A stretch of 64,000 nucleotides of DNA from Ahniella affigens (GCF_003015185.1 NZ_CP027860.1:1302001-1366000), one strand, 5' to 3'; positions 9,194-18,839 are shown, numbered from the stretch's first letter. Notes: a model not told the origin generated them from the sequence alone. Numbers and translations: made by a program.

Positions 9194-11722
9194 TCACAGA
9201 CTTCTCCTAGGAGTGGAAAGATCGGGATGTAATCCCTCGGACAGCAAGCGACGAAATGGGTCGCTTGGATATGCACAAATCACTTTGCGGGCGTTGTGGC
9301 AAAGGCTGTCAAGTCTCGGGAAGCTCTTGCACACCTCGCTGCGACCAAAAAAGCCCGAATCGTCCTTTGAGCAGGATGCTGCCCAGTAGTTCTGGATGAG
9401 AAACTCAATCCGACGACCCTTGCTGTCGCTGCTTGTTTGGGCAAGTATCGAAGGAGGTATGGATAGTGCGACGCGCAGCGCCTGCTCGGACTCGCCCTGG
9501 TTCGTTAACCAACGGACATACTCTGTTCTGACGAATCCTGGCATTGCCTCGAGTCCTGGCTGATCAGTGCGGGCAATGAGATCCTCGAAATCTGTGCGAA
9601 CTGTCTGGGTAGGAGCACCAGCGAACGCTCTCCAAACTACCAAATTGGCCCTAATCTTCAATGTTCTGAGATGATCCGGGCCAAACATGGCGTTATAAAT
9701 TTCGTGCGCGCGCTCAAAATGGGGTACAGCAGCGGAGTGCTCTTCAAGCGTTCCGAAGTAACTTCCTACCGTGTTCTCTGCGGTCGCAACGGGCGCAGAA
9801 ATCTCGCCGAAGCGAGTTCGCATTGTTTGCAGGACCTCAGGAATCCGTGCTTCAAAATCAGCACGCCTGCCTGAACGGGCTAAAGCATGAAACTCGAGCA
9901 ATTCAAGTCTAGCGATGGTCACATGATTGGGTCCCAGCTCTTGCTTAGCCTTCTCAATTGCCGCGCCAAGTAAATTGAGCGCTTCCGCGACTCTGCGCTG
10001 GTTGAGAAGCATCACTTTCTGGTTGGTCACGGACAGGAGCCAGTCCGGATGTGAAGCCGGCAATGTCTGCTGCGCTTCTTGAAACAGCTTGAAGGCCTCC
10101 GCGATTCTGTCCTGATAGCGAGCAATTCGCGCGCTTGCGATCAATTCAATGTTGGCTTCGTCTGGGGTAGCTGGCGTGCAATGCGAGAGCCGTTCAGCCG
10201 CTTCCGAGGAGCGATCCTGCTCAACTAACAATCGCGCGCTCAGCAAGCAAATCCTTGAATGGTATCGATAAGAATCTTCGCCAAGTCTTTGGTAAGTGCG
10301 CTGGGCGTCATCAAACAGCCCCATCGAAATCTGTACCTCAAAGAGCACCGTTGCGAGGTCAAGAAATGATTGGTCGTTTGAGGCTATCAGCGCGTCGAGA
10401 TTCTCCGCTGATTTCTGCAGAATCTGTCTGGCAGTCACTTCCCCGCCCGCCTCACCGCCAGGATCCGCCCCCAAGAACGCCTGCTTCATCGCATCGAGCG
10501 CCAGATTCGCGCGGTCGCGCTCAGCGCGGATCTCGCGGTTCTGTTGGAGGGTGATGACCAGGCCGCTCAGGACGGCGATCGCGATCAGGGCGGTCAGGCC
10601 GCTCGCCAGCTTGTTCCGGGACAAGAACTTCTGGGTGCGATACAAGAAGCCGTTTCCGGAGACGGACACGGGCTCGTTGTTGAGCAGGCGTTCGAGATCG
10701 GCATCAAGTTGTTCGACGCTGCCGTAGCGGCGATTCGGCTCCTTGCGGATCGCCTTGGCAACGATGCGTTCGAGGTCGGTCGGGATGTCGGTGCAGCCGA
10801 GGTCTGGGTGAACGCGGCTCTTCATGTCCGGCGGTGGGACATTCAGCACTAGGTTCTCGAACTCGCCGGGGGTCTTGCCTTCGGTATCGAAAATCGACTT
10901 GCCGGCGATCAACTCATACAGCAACACGCCGAGCGCGTAGACGTCGGTCGTGACATCGCAGGGTTCGCCGCGGATTTGTTCGGGCGCGGCACAGGTCGGC
11001 GTGTACAAACGCTCGATCGTGCCGGTCATCTGTGACTGGTCTTGCAAGAGCTTGGCAATGCCGAAGTCGAGCAGTTTGACGACGCCATCGGCCGTGACCA
11101 GTACGTTGGCCTGCTTCAGGTCACGATGGATGATCAGTTGGCGATGGGCATACGAGACGGCTGAGAGCAATTGGCGGAACAGTGCGACGCGCTGCTTGGC
11201 ATTCAATTGCTGGGCTTTGGCGTAGTCCAGCAGACGCTGGCCCTGGACCAGCTCCATCGCAACATAAACATGCCCGTAAGTATCCGAACCGGAGTCAATG
11301 TAGTGGGCGATGTTCGGGTGGTTCAGGCGGGCAAGGAACTGCTGTTCTGCCAGGAATCGTGACTCAGATGCAGCATTGAACAAACCGCGGCGCATCAGCT
11401 TGAGCGCGACCCAATGTTCCGGGCCATCGACACGACGGGCGCGATAGACCTGACCCATCCCGCCTTCGCCGAGCACTTCGAACAGTTCGAACTTGCCAAC
11501 GCGGCGACCCTGAGCCAGCGGTGCAGCTTCGGCATCGGCCATCGCCTGTACACCTTGTAAGGTGTGAATCTGCGGCTGCTCGTCCAAGCCCATCAGGCGG
11601 AGGACCTCGGTGGCGATCGCCGGATCAGAAGCGTGCATGCGGACAAATGCTTCACGCTCCGAAGCTGGTTGCTCCAGCGCCAATGCAAACAGTTCGCGGA
11701 CCTGACTGAAACGATCAGACAT
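9194..11722 (-). CDS. Membrane Ser/Thr protein kinase with TPR-like periplasmic tail (kinase A)
   Basis: 842 residues. The N-terminal ~70 residues (VRELFALALEQPASEREAF) are the short helical region seen in kinases often paired with ECF sigma factors. The kinase domain has a glycine loop GEGGMGQV, VALK lysine, catalytic HRDLKQAN, DFG and a CAAPEQ APE-like motif, so it should be active. A single membrane helix follows (LASGLTALIAIAVLSGLVITL, about 375-395), then a long helical TPR-like region ending in a Cys-containing tail. It is a paralogue of the gene at 13475-15952, with about 22 differences in the first 430 residues and little similarity after. Ser/Thr signalling across the membrane is the likely role; ligand and substrates are unknown. 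Confidence 0.9.
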   Translation of the reverse strand: MSDRFSQVRELFALALEQPASEREAFVRMHASDPAIATEVLRLMGLDEQPQIHTLQGVQAMADAEAAPLAQGRRVGKFELFEVLGEGGMGQVYRARRVDGPEHWVALKLMRRGLFNAASESRFLAEQQFLARLNHPNIAHYIDSGSDTYGHVYVAMELVQGQRLLDYAKAQQLNAKQRVALFRQLLSAVSYAHRQLIIHRDLKQANVLVTADGVVKLLDFGIAKLLQDQSQMTGTIERLYTPTCAAPEQIRGEPCDVTTDVYALGVLLYELIAGKSIFDTEGKTPGEFENLVLNVPPPDMKSRVHPDLGCTDIPTDLERIVAKAIRKEPNRRYGSVEQLDADLERLLNNEPVSVSGNGFLYRTQKFLSRNKLASGLTALIAIAVLSGLVITLQQNREIRAERDRANLALDAMKQAFLGADPGGEAGGEVTARQILQKSAENLDALIASNDQSFLDLATVLFEVQISMGLFDDAQRTYQRLGEDSYRYHSRICLLSARLLVEQDRSSEAAERLSHCTPATPDEANIELIASARIARYQDRIAEAFKLFQEAQQTLPASHPDWLLSVTNQKVMLLNQRRVAEALNLLGAAIEKAKQELGPNHVTIARLELLEFHALARSGRRADFEARIPEVLQTMRTRFGEISAPVATAENTVGSYFGTLEEHSAAVPHFERAHEIYNAMFGPDHLRTLKIRANLVVWRAFAGAPTQTVRTDFEDLIARTDQPGLEAMPGFVRTEYVRWLTNQGESEQALRVALSIPPSILAQTSSDSKGRRIEFLIQNYWAASCSKDDSGFFGRSEVCKSFPRLDSLCHNARKVICAYPSDPFRRLLSEGLHPDLSTPRRSL

Positions 11723-12230
11723 GGCGCCGTCCTAGCGTCAGGAAGCAGGGATTTGCGCTGAGCCAGTGAGCGACAACAGCGACAGGGCAGGGCCCTGGCC
11801 CATAGTCCAACACAGCAGCGATGGTAAAGACGGCACCCGACATGCCCATTCCTTCCCAAAACACAGTTTGCCGACAGCCGCCTGCCGGGCGCGTGCCTGC
11901 CAGAGAGCAGCATTCAAAGAATTGCGCGCAAGTCGATGTCGCCGCGCCCTGGCCTGGGCCGCGCAATCCGTGCGTCGGCTTCAAGCTGGCTGGTCGGACT
12001 GGGCGGCAGACAGGACGAATGAATCGTCTCTTACCGCGCCCAAACCGCCTCTGGCTCATCGCATGTTTCAAGCTGACTCGGGGTCGCCTAGCTGGAATAT
12101 CCGACCGGGAACCCTGATGGCTCAAACTTTGCGCCATTCCTCTATGACTCAAAAGGTTACAAGGGTGTCCCAGTGTGTGCAATTTCAATAGTGCGCGGAT
12201 GACTCATGAGACATTGAGACGAAGCGGCAC
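11723..12230 (-). repeat. Duplicated upstream region of kinase A (copy 1)
   Basis: About 500 bp preceding kinase A closely resemble the region before kinase B (15953-16445). The strongest block, 12125-12215, includes GTGTGTGCAATTTCAATAG and is almost identical in both; it probably holds the promoter and a long leader. Some of the region is open in the minus frame, but conservation there is patchy, so I do not call a gene. Confidence 0.6.
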
Positions 12231-12835
12231 CGATGGGCGCTTTTGTCGCAGGGACGCGGCTCACCATAATCGATGATCTGCTCAGGTAAGCGCTTGCTGA
12301 GCAATTTCGTCAACGGAGTCAGCCCCAACAAACTGTTGGTTGTCCGGTATTTCGCTAACCAGTGGCGTCCGTCAGTGCCATGCAGCGCTGTCTGCAGATG
12401 CTAATGCCCGTTTTGGATTGGGGCTCGGGCCAAGTGACTGTGGCGCCGGCAGCGCTTTGCTCAACATGAACACTATGCGTCTTGGTATGCCCGTGTGATC
12501 CGAACCCTGCAGAACGTTTTGCGATCGCGCAAAGGGAATTGAAGCCAGATTGCACACGTCGGGCAGGTCAGTAACGCTTTGACGGGCCACCTGAAGAAGG
12601 GTGGCCCGTCAGTACCAGAGGGTTCGTAGCGTCCGTGGTCAGCTGATTTGGTTGGTTTCGATCTACGAGTTAACCATTGATTTTCGGCGTTGAATATCGC
12701 ACGTGTGCGAACCAACGATGCTGCGCTGCGACGGATGTCGGTCAGTCATCGAGATCAGCACTAGACAGCCAGGCCCTACTTGTTAAAGCAGAGCAAGGCG
12801 TCATTGGATTCAGGTTTAAGACCCTATTGGCAGGT
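12231..12835. other. Non-coding gap with a perfect palindrome
   Basis: No supported gene. It holds a perfect 11-bp-stem hairpin at 12581-12610 (GACGGGCCACC and its complement around an 8-base loop), without a T run on either strand. It lies between the small secreted protein gene and the kinase A leader. Confidence 0.45.
12581..12610. terminator. Perfect 11-bp stem hairpin, possible transcription end
   Basis: GACGGGCCACC (12581-12591) pairs with GGTGGCCCGTC (12600-12610), loop TGAAGAAG. It lies about 225 bp beyond the stop of the minus-strand gene 12836-13426. No poly-T follows, so intrinsic termination is uncertain. Confidence 0.35.
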
Positions 12836-13426
12836 TCAGTCAAGCTTAGGGTCGAGAAGGCTGATCTCGGACACACTACCGCTTGTGCAAGTGATCTCGC
12901 GTGCCACCGCATTGGCATGCGTGGCAGTATCAGTCCAAACTGAGAACAGAATCATGCCCACGCCGCTTTCCTCAGTACACGAAATGCTTACGTTCCTTCC
13001 AAATGTGTCGCCCTTCTCGAACTGAAGTTGAATGGGACCTTGGACTTTCCATTCCGAATAGAGCCGAACGTCGGACTCAAAAGGGCTGCCGTTGCAAGTC
13101 ACTGTGCCGTCGGCTTCGTCCGCGCAAGACAACACTGCTCGAACCGGTCGATCATACTCGACTTTGAGCGTCCACACGTAAAATCCATCTTCGATAATCA
13201 CTGACGATGGAGGATAAGTTCCGCTGGGGCATGGTGCCATCGTGACCGGGTTCGCTCGGCTTCTGTAGGTATAGCTGACGTCTCCAAAAACTGTCGGATT
13301 GCTGGGTGACGTGCAGCTGTTATCTGGTGGGTCATCGCCCGCTGACGCGTCAGCACGTGCATCAGGGACGATCGCGATGCTGGCGCTGACCAGCAAGAAG
13401 AACGGAAGAATGGATGAATGCTTCAT
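12836..13426 (-). CDS. Small secreted hypothetical protein between two kinases
   Basis: 196 residues with a clear signal peptide (MKHSSILPFFLLVSASIAIVPDARADA). The mature part has about six cysteines (SCTSPS, APCPSG, VLSCADE, VTCNGS, ISCTEE, ITCTSG), suggesting a disulfide-bonded beta-rich periplasmic or secreted domain. I do not recognise the family. It sits between the two kinase paralogues, all on the minus strand, 49 bp downstream of kinase B. A functional link to the periplasmic parts of the kinases is possible but only positional. Confidence 0.7.
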   Translation of the reverse strand: MKHSSILPFFLLVSASIAIVPDARADASAGDDPPDNSCTSPSNPTVFGDVSYTYRSRANPVTMAPCPSGTYPPSSVIIEDGFYVWTLKVEYDRPVRAVLSCADEADGTVTCNGSPFESDVRLYSEWKVQGPIQLQFEKGDTFGRNVSISCTEESGVGMILFSVWTDTATHANAVAREITCTSGSVSEISLLDPKLD

Positions 13427-13474
13427 GACTTGTGATACTCCGGTTGTGGGTAGTGATCGTCTAGTTAAGTTTGC

Positions 13475-15952
13475 TTAGCGAAAAAGGTCTCGCGTACCGC
13501 AGATCGCTCGCTTCGCTGCATGGCAGACCTGATTCTCAAGGATGAGAGATCGGCAAATACGTGCCCTCGATTCCTCGACACTTGATTCGCTCGTGCATCT
13601 GGACTTCCAAAAGGCTCGATTAGCAGACCTCTGAAAGCGTTCGTACTCAACTGAATCGACCCGGAAGAGGTTCTCGGGGCTCTCAGCTGTCTTGATCGCG
13701 ACACGAAGCGCCAACTCGTCCATGTCGATGTTTGTCAAGTACTGAATGTAAGAGATCTGGATGAATGTTTGCAGATCGTAATTCCCGCTAAAGTCTGATT
13801 CTATGATCAGACTTTCAAACATAGGTACGAGCTTGGTGGGTGGCCGTTTAAGCTTGGACATCGCCATAGCAACATTGAACTTAGCTCTTATTGTCTCGCG
13901 ATGGCCACTACCGTATACGTCAGCATATATGTTGCTTGCAATCTCGTAGTGAGGCAGTGCGCTGGCGTAGTCCGCCACACTAGAGTAGCCAAAAGCCAGC
14001 CAAGAGTTTGCCTCAGCGGTAAAAGTTGATCGTGCGCCATGCTGCTGTTCGATTCTTTCCAGAATCTTTGGCGCGAGTTGCAGGAATTCCTCATGGCCAG
14101 TACCCGCCTGAAGCACCTTGATACGAGCGAGATCCAGTCTTGCGAATCGGGCATGATCTGGTGAAAACGCCTTGGTTGACATCTCGGTGGCTTTGTCGAT
14201 GAGTTGGATAGACTGTTCGGGCCTTCCAGCTCGCGAAAGAGAAAAACTCTCTCTTTCCAATGCGTAAATCCAAGCGTGATCTGACGTATCAAGTCCTTTT
14301 CGAAATTCCCTATAGAGCTCGGCTGCCTTTAGGAATTCTTTGTTTGCTTCAGCAATTCTTGCTTGTGTAATGCTGCGGAGCCTCGATTCGTTGGGGCCCG
14401 ATGTGCAGGAGCTGATTTGAGCCTTGGCCTGGTCGGGTAGGCCTCGATCTGCATACAAGCGCGCTTGCAGCAAGCACAGCGTCGGATGAGACCTGATAGT
14501 GTCTTCGGGAATTTCGGAGAAAGTCTTGGCGGCATCGTTGACCATTCCCATTGACAGCTCAACCTCTAGGAGCGTGGCTGCTAGTTCAATAAACTGGGTG
14601 TCGCCGCGGCGAATCAATGGCAGGAGATTCTCGCTCGATTTATTGAGAATGTCTTTGGCTTTGACCTCACCGCCGGCCTCACCCCCAGGATCCGCCCCCA
14701 GGAACGCCTGCTTCATCGCATCGAGCGCCAAATTGGCGCGGTCGCGTTCGGCGCGAATTTCGCGGTTCTGTTGGAGCGTGATACCCAATCCGGTCAGCAC
14801 AGCGATCGCGATCAGGGTGGTTAGGCCGCTGGCCAGTTTGTTGCGGGACAGGAACTTTTGGGTTCGATACAAGAAGCCGTTGCCGGAGACGGAGACTGGC
14901 TCGTTGTTGAGCAGGCGTTCCAGATCGGCATCGAACTGTTCAACGCTGTTGTAGCGGCGGTTCGGCTCTTTGCGGATGGCTTTGGCGACGATGCGTTCGA
15001 GGTCGGTCGGGATGTCGGCGCAGCCGAGGTCCGCGTGAACGCGGCTCTTCATGTCCGGTGGTGGGACATTCAGCACTAGGTTTTCGAACTCGCCGGGGGT
15101 CTTGCCTTCGGTGTCGAAGATCGACTTGCCGGCGATTAGTTCGTAGAGCAACACGCCGAGCGCGTAAACGTCGGTCGTGACATCGCAAGGCTCGCCGCGG
15201 ATTTGTTCGGGCGCGGCGCAGGTCGGCGTGTACAAACGCTCGATCGTACCGGTCATCTGCGACTGGTCTTGCAGGAGCTTGGCAATGCCGAAGTCGAGCA
15301 GTTTGACGACGCCATCGGCGGTGACCAACACGTTGGCCTGCTTTAGGTCGCGATGAATGATCAGCTGGCGATGGGCGTAGGAGACGGCTGCGAGTAATTG
15401 CCGGAACAGCGTTACGCGTTGTTTCGCGTTCAGCTCTTTGGCTTTGGCGAAGTCCAGCAAGCGCTGGCCTTGGACCAATTCCATCGCGACATAAACATGC
15501 CCATCCGCATCCGAACCGGAGTCGATGTAGTGGGCGATGTTTGGATGATTGAGCCGAGCGAGGAACTGCTGCTCGGCCAGGAAGCGGGTCTCGGACGCGG
15601 CATTGAACAAGCCACGTCGCATGAGTTTGACGGCGACCCAGTGCTCCGGGCCATCGACACGACGGGCGCGGTAGACCTGACCCATGCCGCCTTCGCCGAG
15701 CACCTCGAACAGTTCAAACTTGCCGACGCGACGGCCCTGCGCCAAGGGCGCGGCTTCGGCATCCGCCATCGCCTGCACGCCCTGTAGGGTGTGAATCTGC
15801 GGCTGTTCGTCCAAGCCCATCAGGCGGAGGACTTCGGTGGCGATCGCCGGGTCGGAAGCGTGCTCGCGGACAAATGCCTCACGCGACGCAGCCGGCTGCT
15901 CCAGCGCCAGTGCAAACAGTTCGCGGACTTTGCTGAAATGATCAGACGACAT
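13475..15952 (-). CDS. Membrane Ser/Thr protein kinase with TPR-like periplasmic tail (kinase B)
   Basis: 825 residues from the ATG at 15952, preceded by AAGGACGG and matching the start of kinase A. It has the same domain order as kinase A: helical N-terminus, kinase with GEGGMGQV, VAVK lysine, HRDLKQAN and DFG, one membrane helix (LASGLTTLIAIAVLTGLGITL), then a TPR-like region that differs from kinase A from about residue 430 onward. The C-termini share a Cys pattern (RARICRSL...CHAAKRAIC here; CKSF...CHNARKVIC in kinase A). The longer frame up to 16147 runs into the duplicated leader and is not favoured. Likely an active sensor kinase; signal and substrate unknown. Confidence 0.9.
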   Translation of the reverse strand: MSSDHFSKVRELFALALEQPAASREAFVREHASDPAIATEVLRLMGLDEQPQIHTLQGVQAMADAEAAPLAQGRRVGKFELFEVLGEGGMGQVYRARRVDGPEHWVAVKLMRRGLFNAASETRFLAEQQFLARLNHPNIAHYIDSGSDADGHVYVAMELVQGQRLLDFAKAKELNAKQRVTLFRQLLAAVSYAHRQLIIHRDLKQANVLVTADGVVKLLDFGIAKLLQDQSQMTGTIERLYTPTCAAPEQIRGEPCDVTTDVYALGVLLYELIAGKSIFDTEGKTPGEFENLVLNVPPPDMKSRVHADLGCADIPTDLERIVAKAIRKEPNRRYNSVEQFDADLERLLNNEPVSVSGNGFLYRTQKFLSRNKLASGLTTLIAIAVLTGLGITLQQNREIRAERDRANLALDAMKQAFLGADPGGEAGGEVKAKDILNKSSENLLPLIRRGDTQFIELAATLLEVELSMGMVNDAAKTFSEIPEDTIRSHPTLCLLQARLYADRGLPDQAKAQISSCTSGPNESRLRSITQARIAEANKEFLKAAELYREFRKGLDTSDHAWIYALERESFSLSRAGRPEQSIQLIDKATEMSTKAFSPDHARFARLDLARIKVLQAGTGHEEFLQLAPKILERIEQQHGARSTFTAEANSWLAFGYSSVADYASALPHYEIASNIYADVYGSGHRETIRAKFNVAMAMSKLKRPPTKLVPMFESLIIESDFSGNYDLQTFIQISYIQYLTNIDMDELALRVAIKTAESPENLFRVDSVEYERFQRSANRAFWKSRCTSESSVEESRARICRSLILENQVCHAAKRAICGTRDLFR

Positions 15953-16445
15953 AGCGCCGTCCTTCTGTCTGGACACGGGCGTGCGACCTGCACAGACGCG
16001 CGACCACCGAGGCAGGGCAGGGCCCAAGCCCATGTTCCAACACAGCAGCGATGGTAGAGACGGCACCCGACATGCACATTCCTTCCCAAAACAAAGTTCG
16101 CAGACAGCCATCTGCCAAGCAGGCGCTGGGCAGGAGGCGGTAGTCAAAGAATTGCGCGCAAGTCGATGCCGCCGCGCCCTGGCCTGGGCCGCGCAATCCG
16201 TGCGTCGGCATCAAGCTGGCTGGTCGGGTCAGGTCCGTGATGACACGTGGATCGTCATCTATCGCGCCCATCCCGGCGTTTGGCACATCGCATGGTTCGT
16301 GCCTACTTGGTGTTGCCAAGCTCGAACATCTGAGCTGGAACCCGTGTTGCCGAAGTCTTGCGCCATTCCCCTATGACTCAGAAGGTTACAAGGGTGTCCC
16401 AGTGTGTGCAATTTCAATAGTGCGCGGATGACTCATGAGACACTG
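15953..16445 (-). repeat. Duplicated upstream region of kinase B (copy 2)
   Basis: Counterpart of 11723-12230. Near-identical blocks include the 16351-16442 region with GTGTGTGCAATTTCAATAG and the GC-rich stretch around 16155-16215. The conservation suggests a shared promoter and leader copied with the kinase half of the gene. Confidence 0.6.
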
Positions 16446-16805
16446 AGAACGCAAGATATCAAGAGCTAATAATATCAACGGTTTAGCGTATTTCGTCTTA
16501 GGCGCTGGGTTACGGCACGCGTTTCTGGCTGAATCACAGCTGGCTTCGCATTAGCGCGTTGGCCCAATAGGTTTGTCCTCAGCTTTTAAGCATGAAGGCA
16601 GCGTTGGGGCCGACATTGGGTACATCCGACCGAAATCTGGGGTTCGGAGCGTGCTTACCGCAATCAGGCATCGCCAGTTTGGTTCCGGACAGGGCAAACA
16701 CGGCCCGCCTCGTCTCTGAACTGGTTCAGACGCTCTGCAATCTGTCGCCAATCTTCAGACGCAGCCATAGCGGTAGGTGAGCGCGTGCGCAGAACGCTTG
16801 GACAA
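16446..16805. other. Gap without recognised features
   Basis: 360 bases between the duplicated kinase leader and the end of the tail-sheath gene. No gene, repeat or convincing terminator was seen. Confidence 0.4.
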
Positions 16806-17954
16806 TCAAGACGCCGCCTGTGCAGCAATCTGCAATGGCATCACCGTGAACTCGGCGGGGCGAAACGCGTCATAGAGTACGTTCAAGTTGATCAAGCCCC
16901 GCTCAATGTCGGCAGATGAATTGGTCGTTGCATCACATTGAACCGCGAACTGATTGAATGCGCCTTGCTGCATCAAGGTGTTCATGAACACGCTGATGCT
17001 TGCCTGCAATGAGGCCCAGACAACCGGCGTGCTTGGCTCGAAAACGGCCCAGCGCGTGTTGTCCAGGATCGAGCGCCGAATCCAGTGATACAGCCGGTAT
17101 TGCGGGACATACTTGAAATCGTCGGCGAGCACATCGGCACCCCTTGCCGTACGTGCGCCCCAAATCACTGGCCCGAAATTTGAAAAACTTCGGAGCGCGT
17201 TCGTACCAAGTCCGGTGAACTGCTCCTGATTCTGATCGGTCAGTTGAATTTCGAACCCTGCGATCCCCTGCAAGCTCGCCAACGTTCCTGCCGGCGCGAT
17301 CCAAACGCCGGAATCTCGATCAAACCGGGAGAAGATACCGGCGATCGCGCCACTCGGCGGATACGCTTTTGTCGTTTCTGGATACAGTAGATCGGCGCGC
17401 ATGATACGAGGGAAGTAGACGGCTGTTGCGCGCGCTGGTTCACCGCTGACAAGTGTCGACGGGTCGAGCTGATCCCATTGACCGGCCTTCGCAGCGGCAA
17501 GCCAGGATGGTGGCGGATCGAGAATCAACATGGCATCTTGATCAAGACAGCATTGCGCCGCCGCTGCAATGACTGATTCGGACAGGGCGCCATCTGCCTG
17601 GTCTGGGGGAATGCAGAGTAAGTTGAATCCGCCCTGGTTGGCGAGTAGCGCCAAGCCAGTGTTGGGGCTCGATACACCCAACAAGTCGGCGTCTGAAAGG
17701 CTCGTAGTTCCCGCGCCAACTCGCACAATCAATGCTTGCGTGCCACCGTTGTTGAAGAAGTCGTAGACTGAGTCAGTTAACGGGTAGCCAGTGGTGATCG
17801 GACCAAAGGTTGACGAGAATTCGGCAAAGCTGGCGACGGCTTGCAGCGTATCGGTGGGGCCTGTTGGCGTGCGCCCAAGAAATGCTGTGATCGACGTACT
17901 AGCGCCACTAATCGGCGAGGCAGATGGTTGCGAGCGAGCAGCTTCTCTGGTCAT
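16806..17954 (-). CDS. Orphan contractile-tail sheath protein
   Basis: 382 residues from the ATG at 17954, preceded by GGGGA; a GTG four codons upstream (17966) is an alternative. The N-terminus (SITAFLGRTPTGPTDT, ASFAEFSSTFG, VYDFFNNGGTQALIVRV) and C-terminus (RLYHWIRRSILDNTRW, FEPSTPVVWASLQASISVFMNTL) match the phage tail sheath family used by myophages and extracellular contractile injection systems. No tube, baseplate, spike or AAA+ assembly gene lies nearby, so it is either a domesticated single gene, a relic, or one piece of a dispersed system. Neighbours are a kinase and a phosphoesterase. Confidence 0.88.
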   Translation of the reverse strand: MTREAARSQPSASPISGASTSITAFLGRTPTGPTDTLQAVASFAEFSSTFGPITTGYPLTDSVYDFFNNGGTQALIVRVGAGTTSLSDADLLGVSSPNTGLALLANQGGFNLLCIPPDQADGALSESVIAAAAQCCLDQDAMLILDPPPSWLAAAKAGQWDQLDPSTLVSGEPARATAVYFPRIMRADLLYPETTKAYPPSGAIAGIFSRFDRDSGVWIAPAGTLASLQGIAGFEIQLTDQNQEQFTGLGTNALRSFSNFGPVIWGARTARGADVLADDFKYVPQYRLYHWIRRSILDNTRWAVFEPSTPVVWASLQASISVFMNTLMQQGAFNQFAVQCDATTNSSADIERGLINLNVLYDAFRPAEFTVMPLQIAAQAAS

Positions 17955-18302
17955 GTCATTCCCCACGAGTACGGTTGAAGGCGGAGTCTATGTCCCTGTG
18001 CAGGAAATGGATAGCACAACAAGCTGAAGACCACGGCGTTGAGGCAGCGTAAGACCCTTCAGTCGGTGTGTCTGCTGCCATCAACGGGGCCCGTACTTTC
18101 GCGGCACGTACGGTGCTTCGTATGCGTTCCATTGCCAGGCATCGCAGCGCGACGACGCCGACTTCGGGTAAGGTCCGTCTTGAACCTCATTTCGGATGAC
18201 TGATCGCTGGACTGCAGAAGCCTCGCTATTGGTGTGGGGACTAAGCCAGTATTACTTGCGAATCAACCGTGCTCAATTGTCCGCTTAGACACTACGCCTG
18301 CC
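17955..18302. other. Divergent intergenic region
   Basis: About 350 bases between the sheath gene and the phosphoesterase gene, so promoters of both must be here. No clear operator or repeat seen. Confidence 0.35.
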
Positions 18303-18812
18303 ATGACCTCAACCACCCGCCTAGGCATCATCTCTGATACGCATGGTCTGATGCGCCCCGAAGCGCTGGCCTTACTTGCAGGGTGCGAGCACATCGTGCA
18401 CGCCGGCGATATTGGCAATGCGGGGATCTTGGATCAGCTCTCAGCCATCGCTCCGGTTACCGCGGTTCGGGGCAACAATGATTACGGCGACTGGGCCGAG
18501 GCCCTGGGCGCGAGTGCCCTGTTCCCGTTTCATGGGCAATGGATCTATGTGATTCACGATCTGAGCGAGCTCGATATCGACCCCGTGGCGGCTGGTGTGC
18601 ACGTGGTGATTTCCGGGCACTCGCACAAGCCGTTGGTGGCGTCGCGCAACGGTGTGTTGTATGTCAATCCGGGCAGTGCCGGGCCGAGACGGTTCTCGTT
18701 GCCGATAGCGCTTGCCGATTTAGAGGTGCACGGCGCGCATGTGGAGGCACGCATCATTGATATTGAGACAGTGAGCCATGGTGCTCGCGATGGGCGTCGA
18801 TCGCGGCGGTGA
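18303..18812 (+). CDS. YfcE/MJ0936-type metallophosphoesterase
   Basis: 169 residues. All calcineurin-like metal ligands are present: D12 and H14 (ISDTHG), D36 (HAGDIG), N59 (GNND), and the GHSHKP motif near the end. The length fits the YfcE family of small manganese-dependent phosphodiesterases acting on unidentified phosphodiester substrates. The start is the ATG at 18303; the open frame extends to 18234 but without family character. It is monocistronic and convergent with the PLP enzyme downstream. Confidence 0.88.
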   Translation: MTSTTRLGIISDTHGLMRPEALALLAGCEHIVHAGDIGNAGILDQLSAIAPVTAVRGNNDYGDWAEALGASALFPFHGQWIYVIHDLSELDIDPVAAGVHVVISGHSHKPLVASRNGVLYVNPGSAGPRRFSLPIALADLEVHGAHVEARIIDIETVSHGARDGRRSRR

Positions 18813-18823
18813 TGCGTTGGAGA

Positions 18824-18839
18824 GGCAGGTGGGTCATTT
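18824..18839. repeat. 16-bp match to the IS21 right end
   Basis: GGCAGGTGGGTCATTT here is identical to 8280-8295, inside the terminal repeat zone of the IS21 element. It may be a remnant of an old insertion; no transposase fragment is near. Confidence 0.3.

Noticed and set aside
11715-12188. Minus-strand frame upstream of kinase A, with a counterpart at 15942-16319
   Set aside because: Both copies stay open and share parts of the text, but the similarity follows the DNA duplication, the ends differ, and there is no domain. Possible short coding leader, not supported enough.
12581-12610. Intrinsic terminator in the strict sense
   Set aside because: Perfect stem but no T run on either strand; listed only as a low-confidence hairpin.
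16806-17954. Prophage
   Set aside because: Only a sheath gene was found; no integrase, capsid, terminase or attachment repeats.
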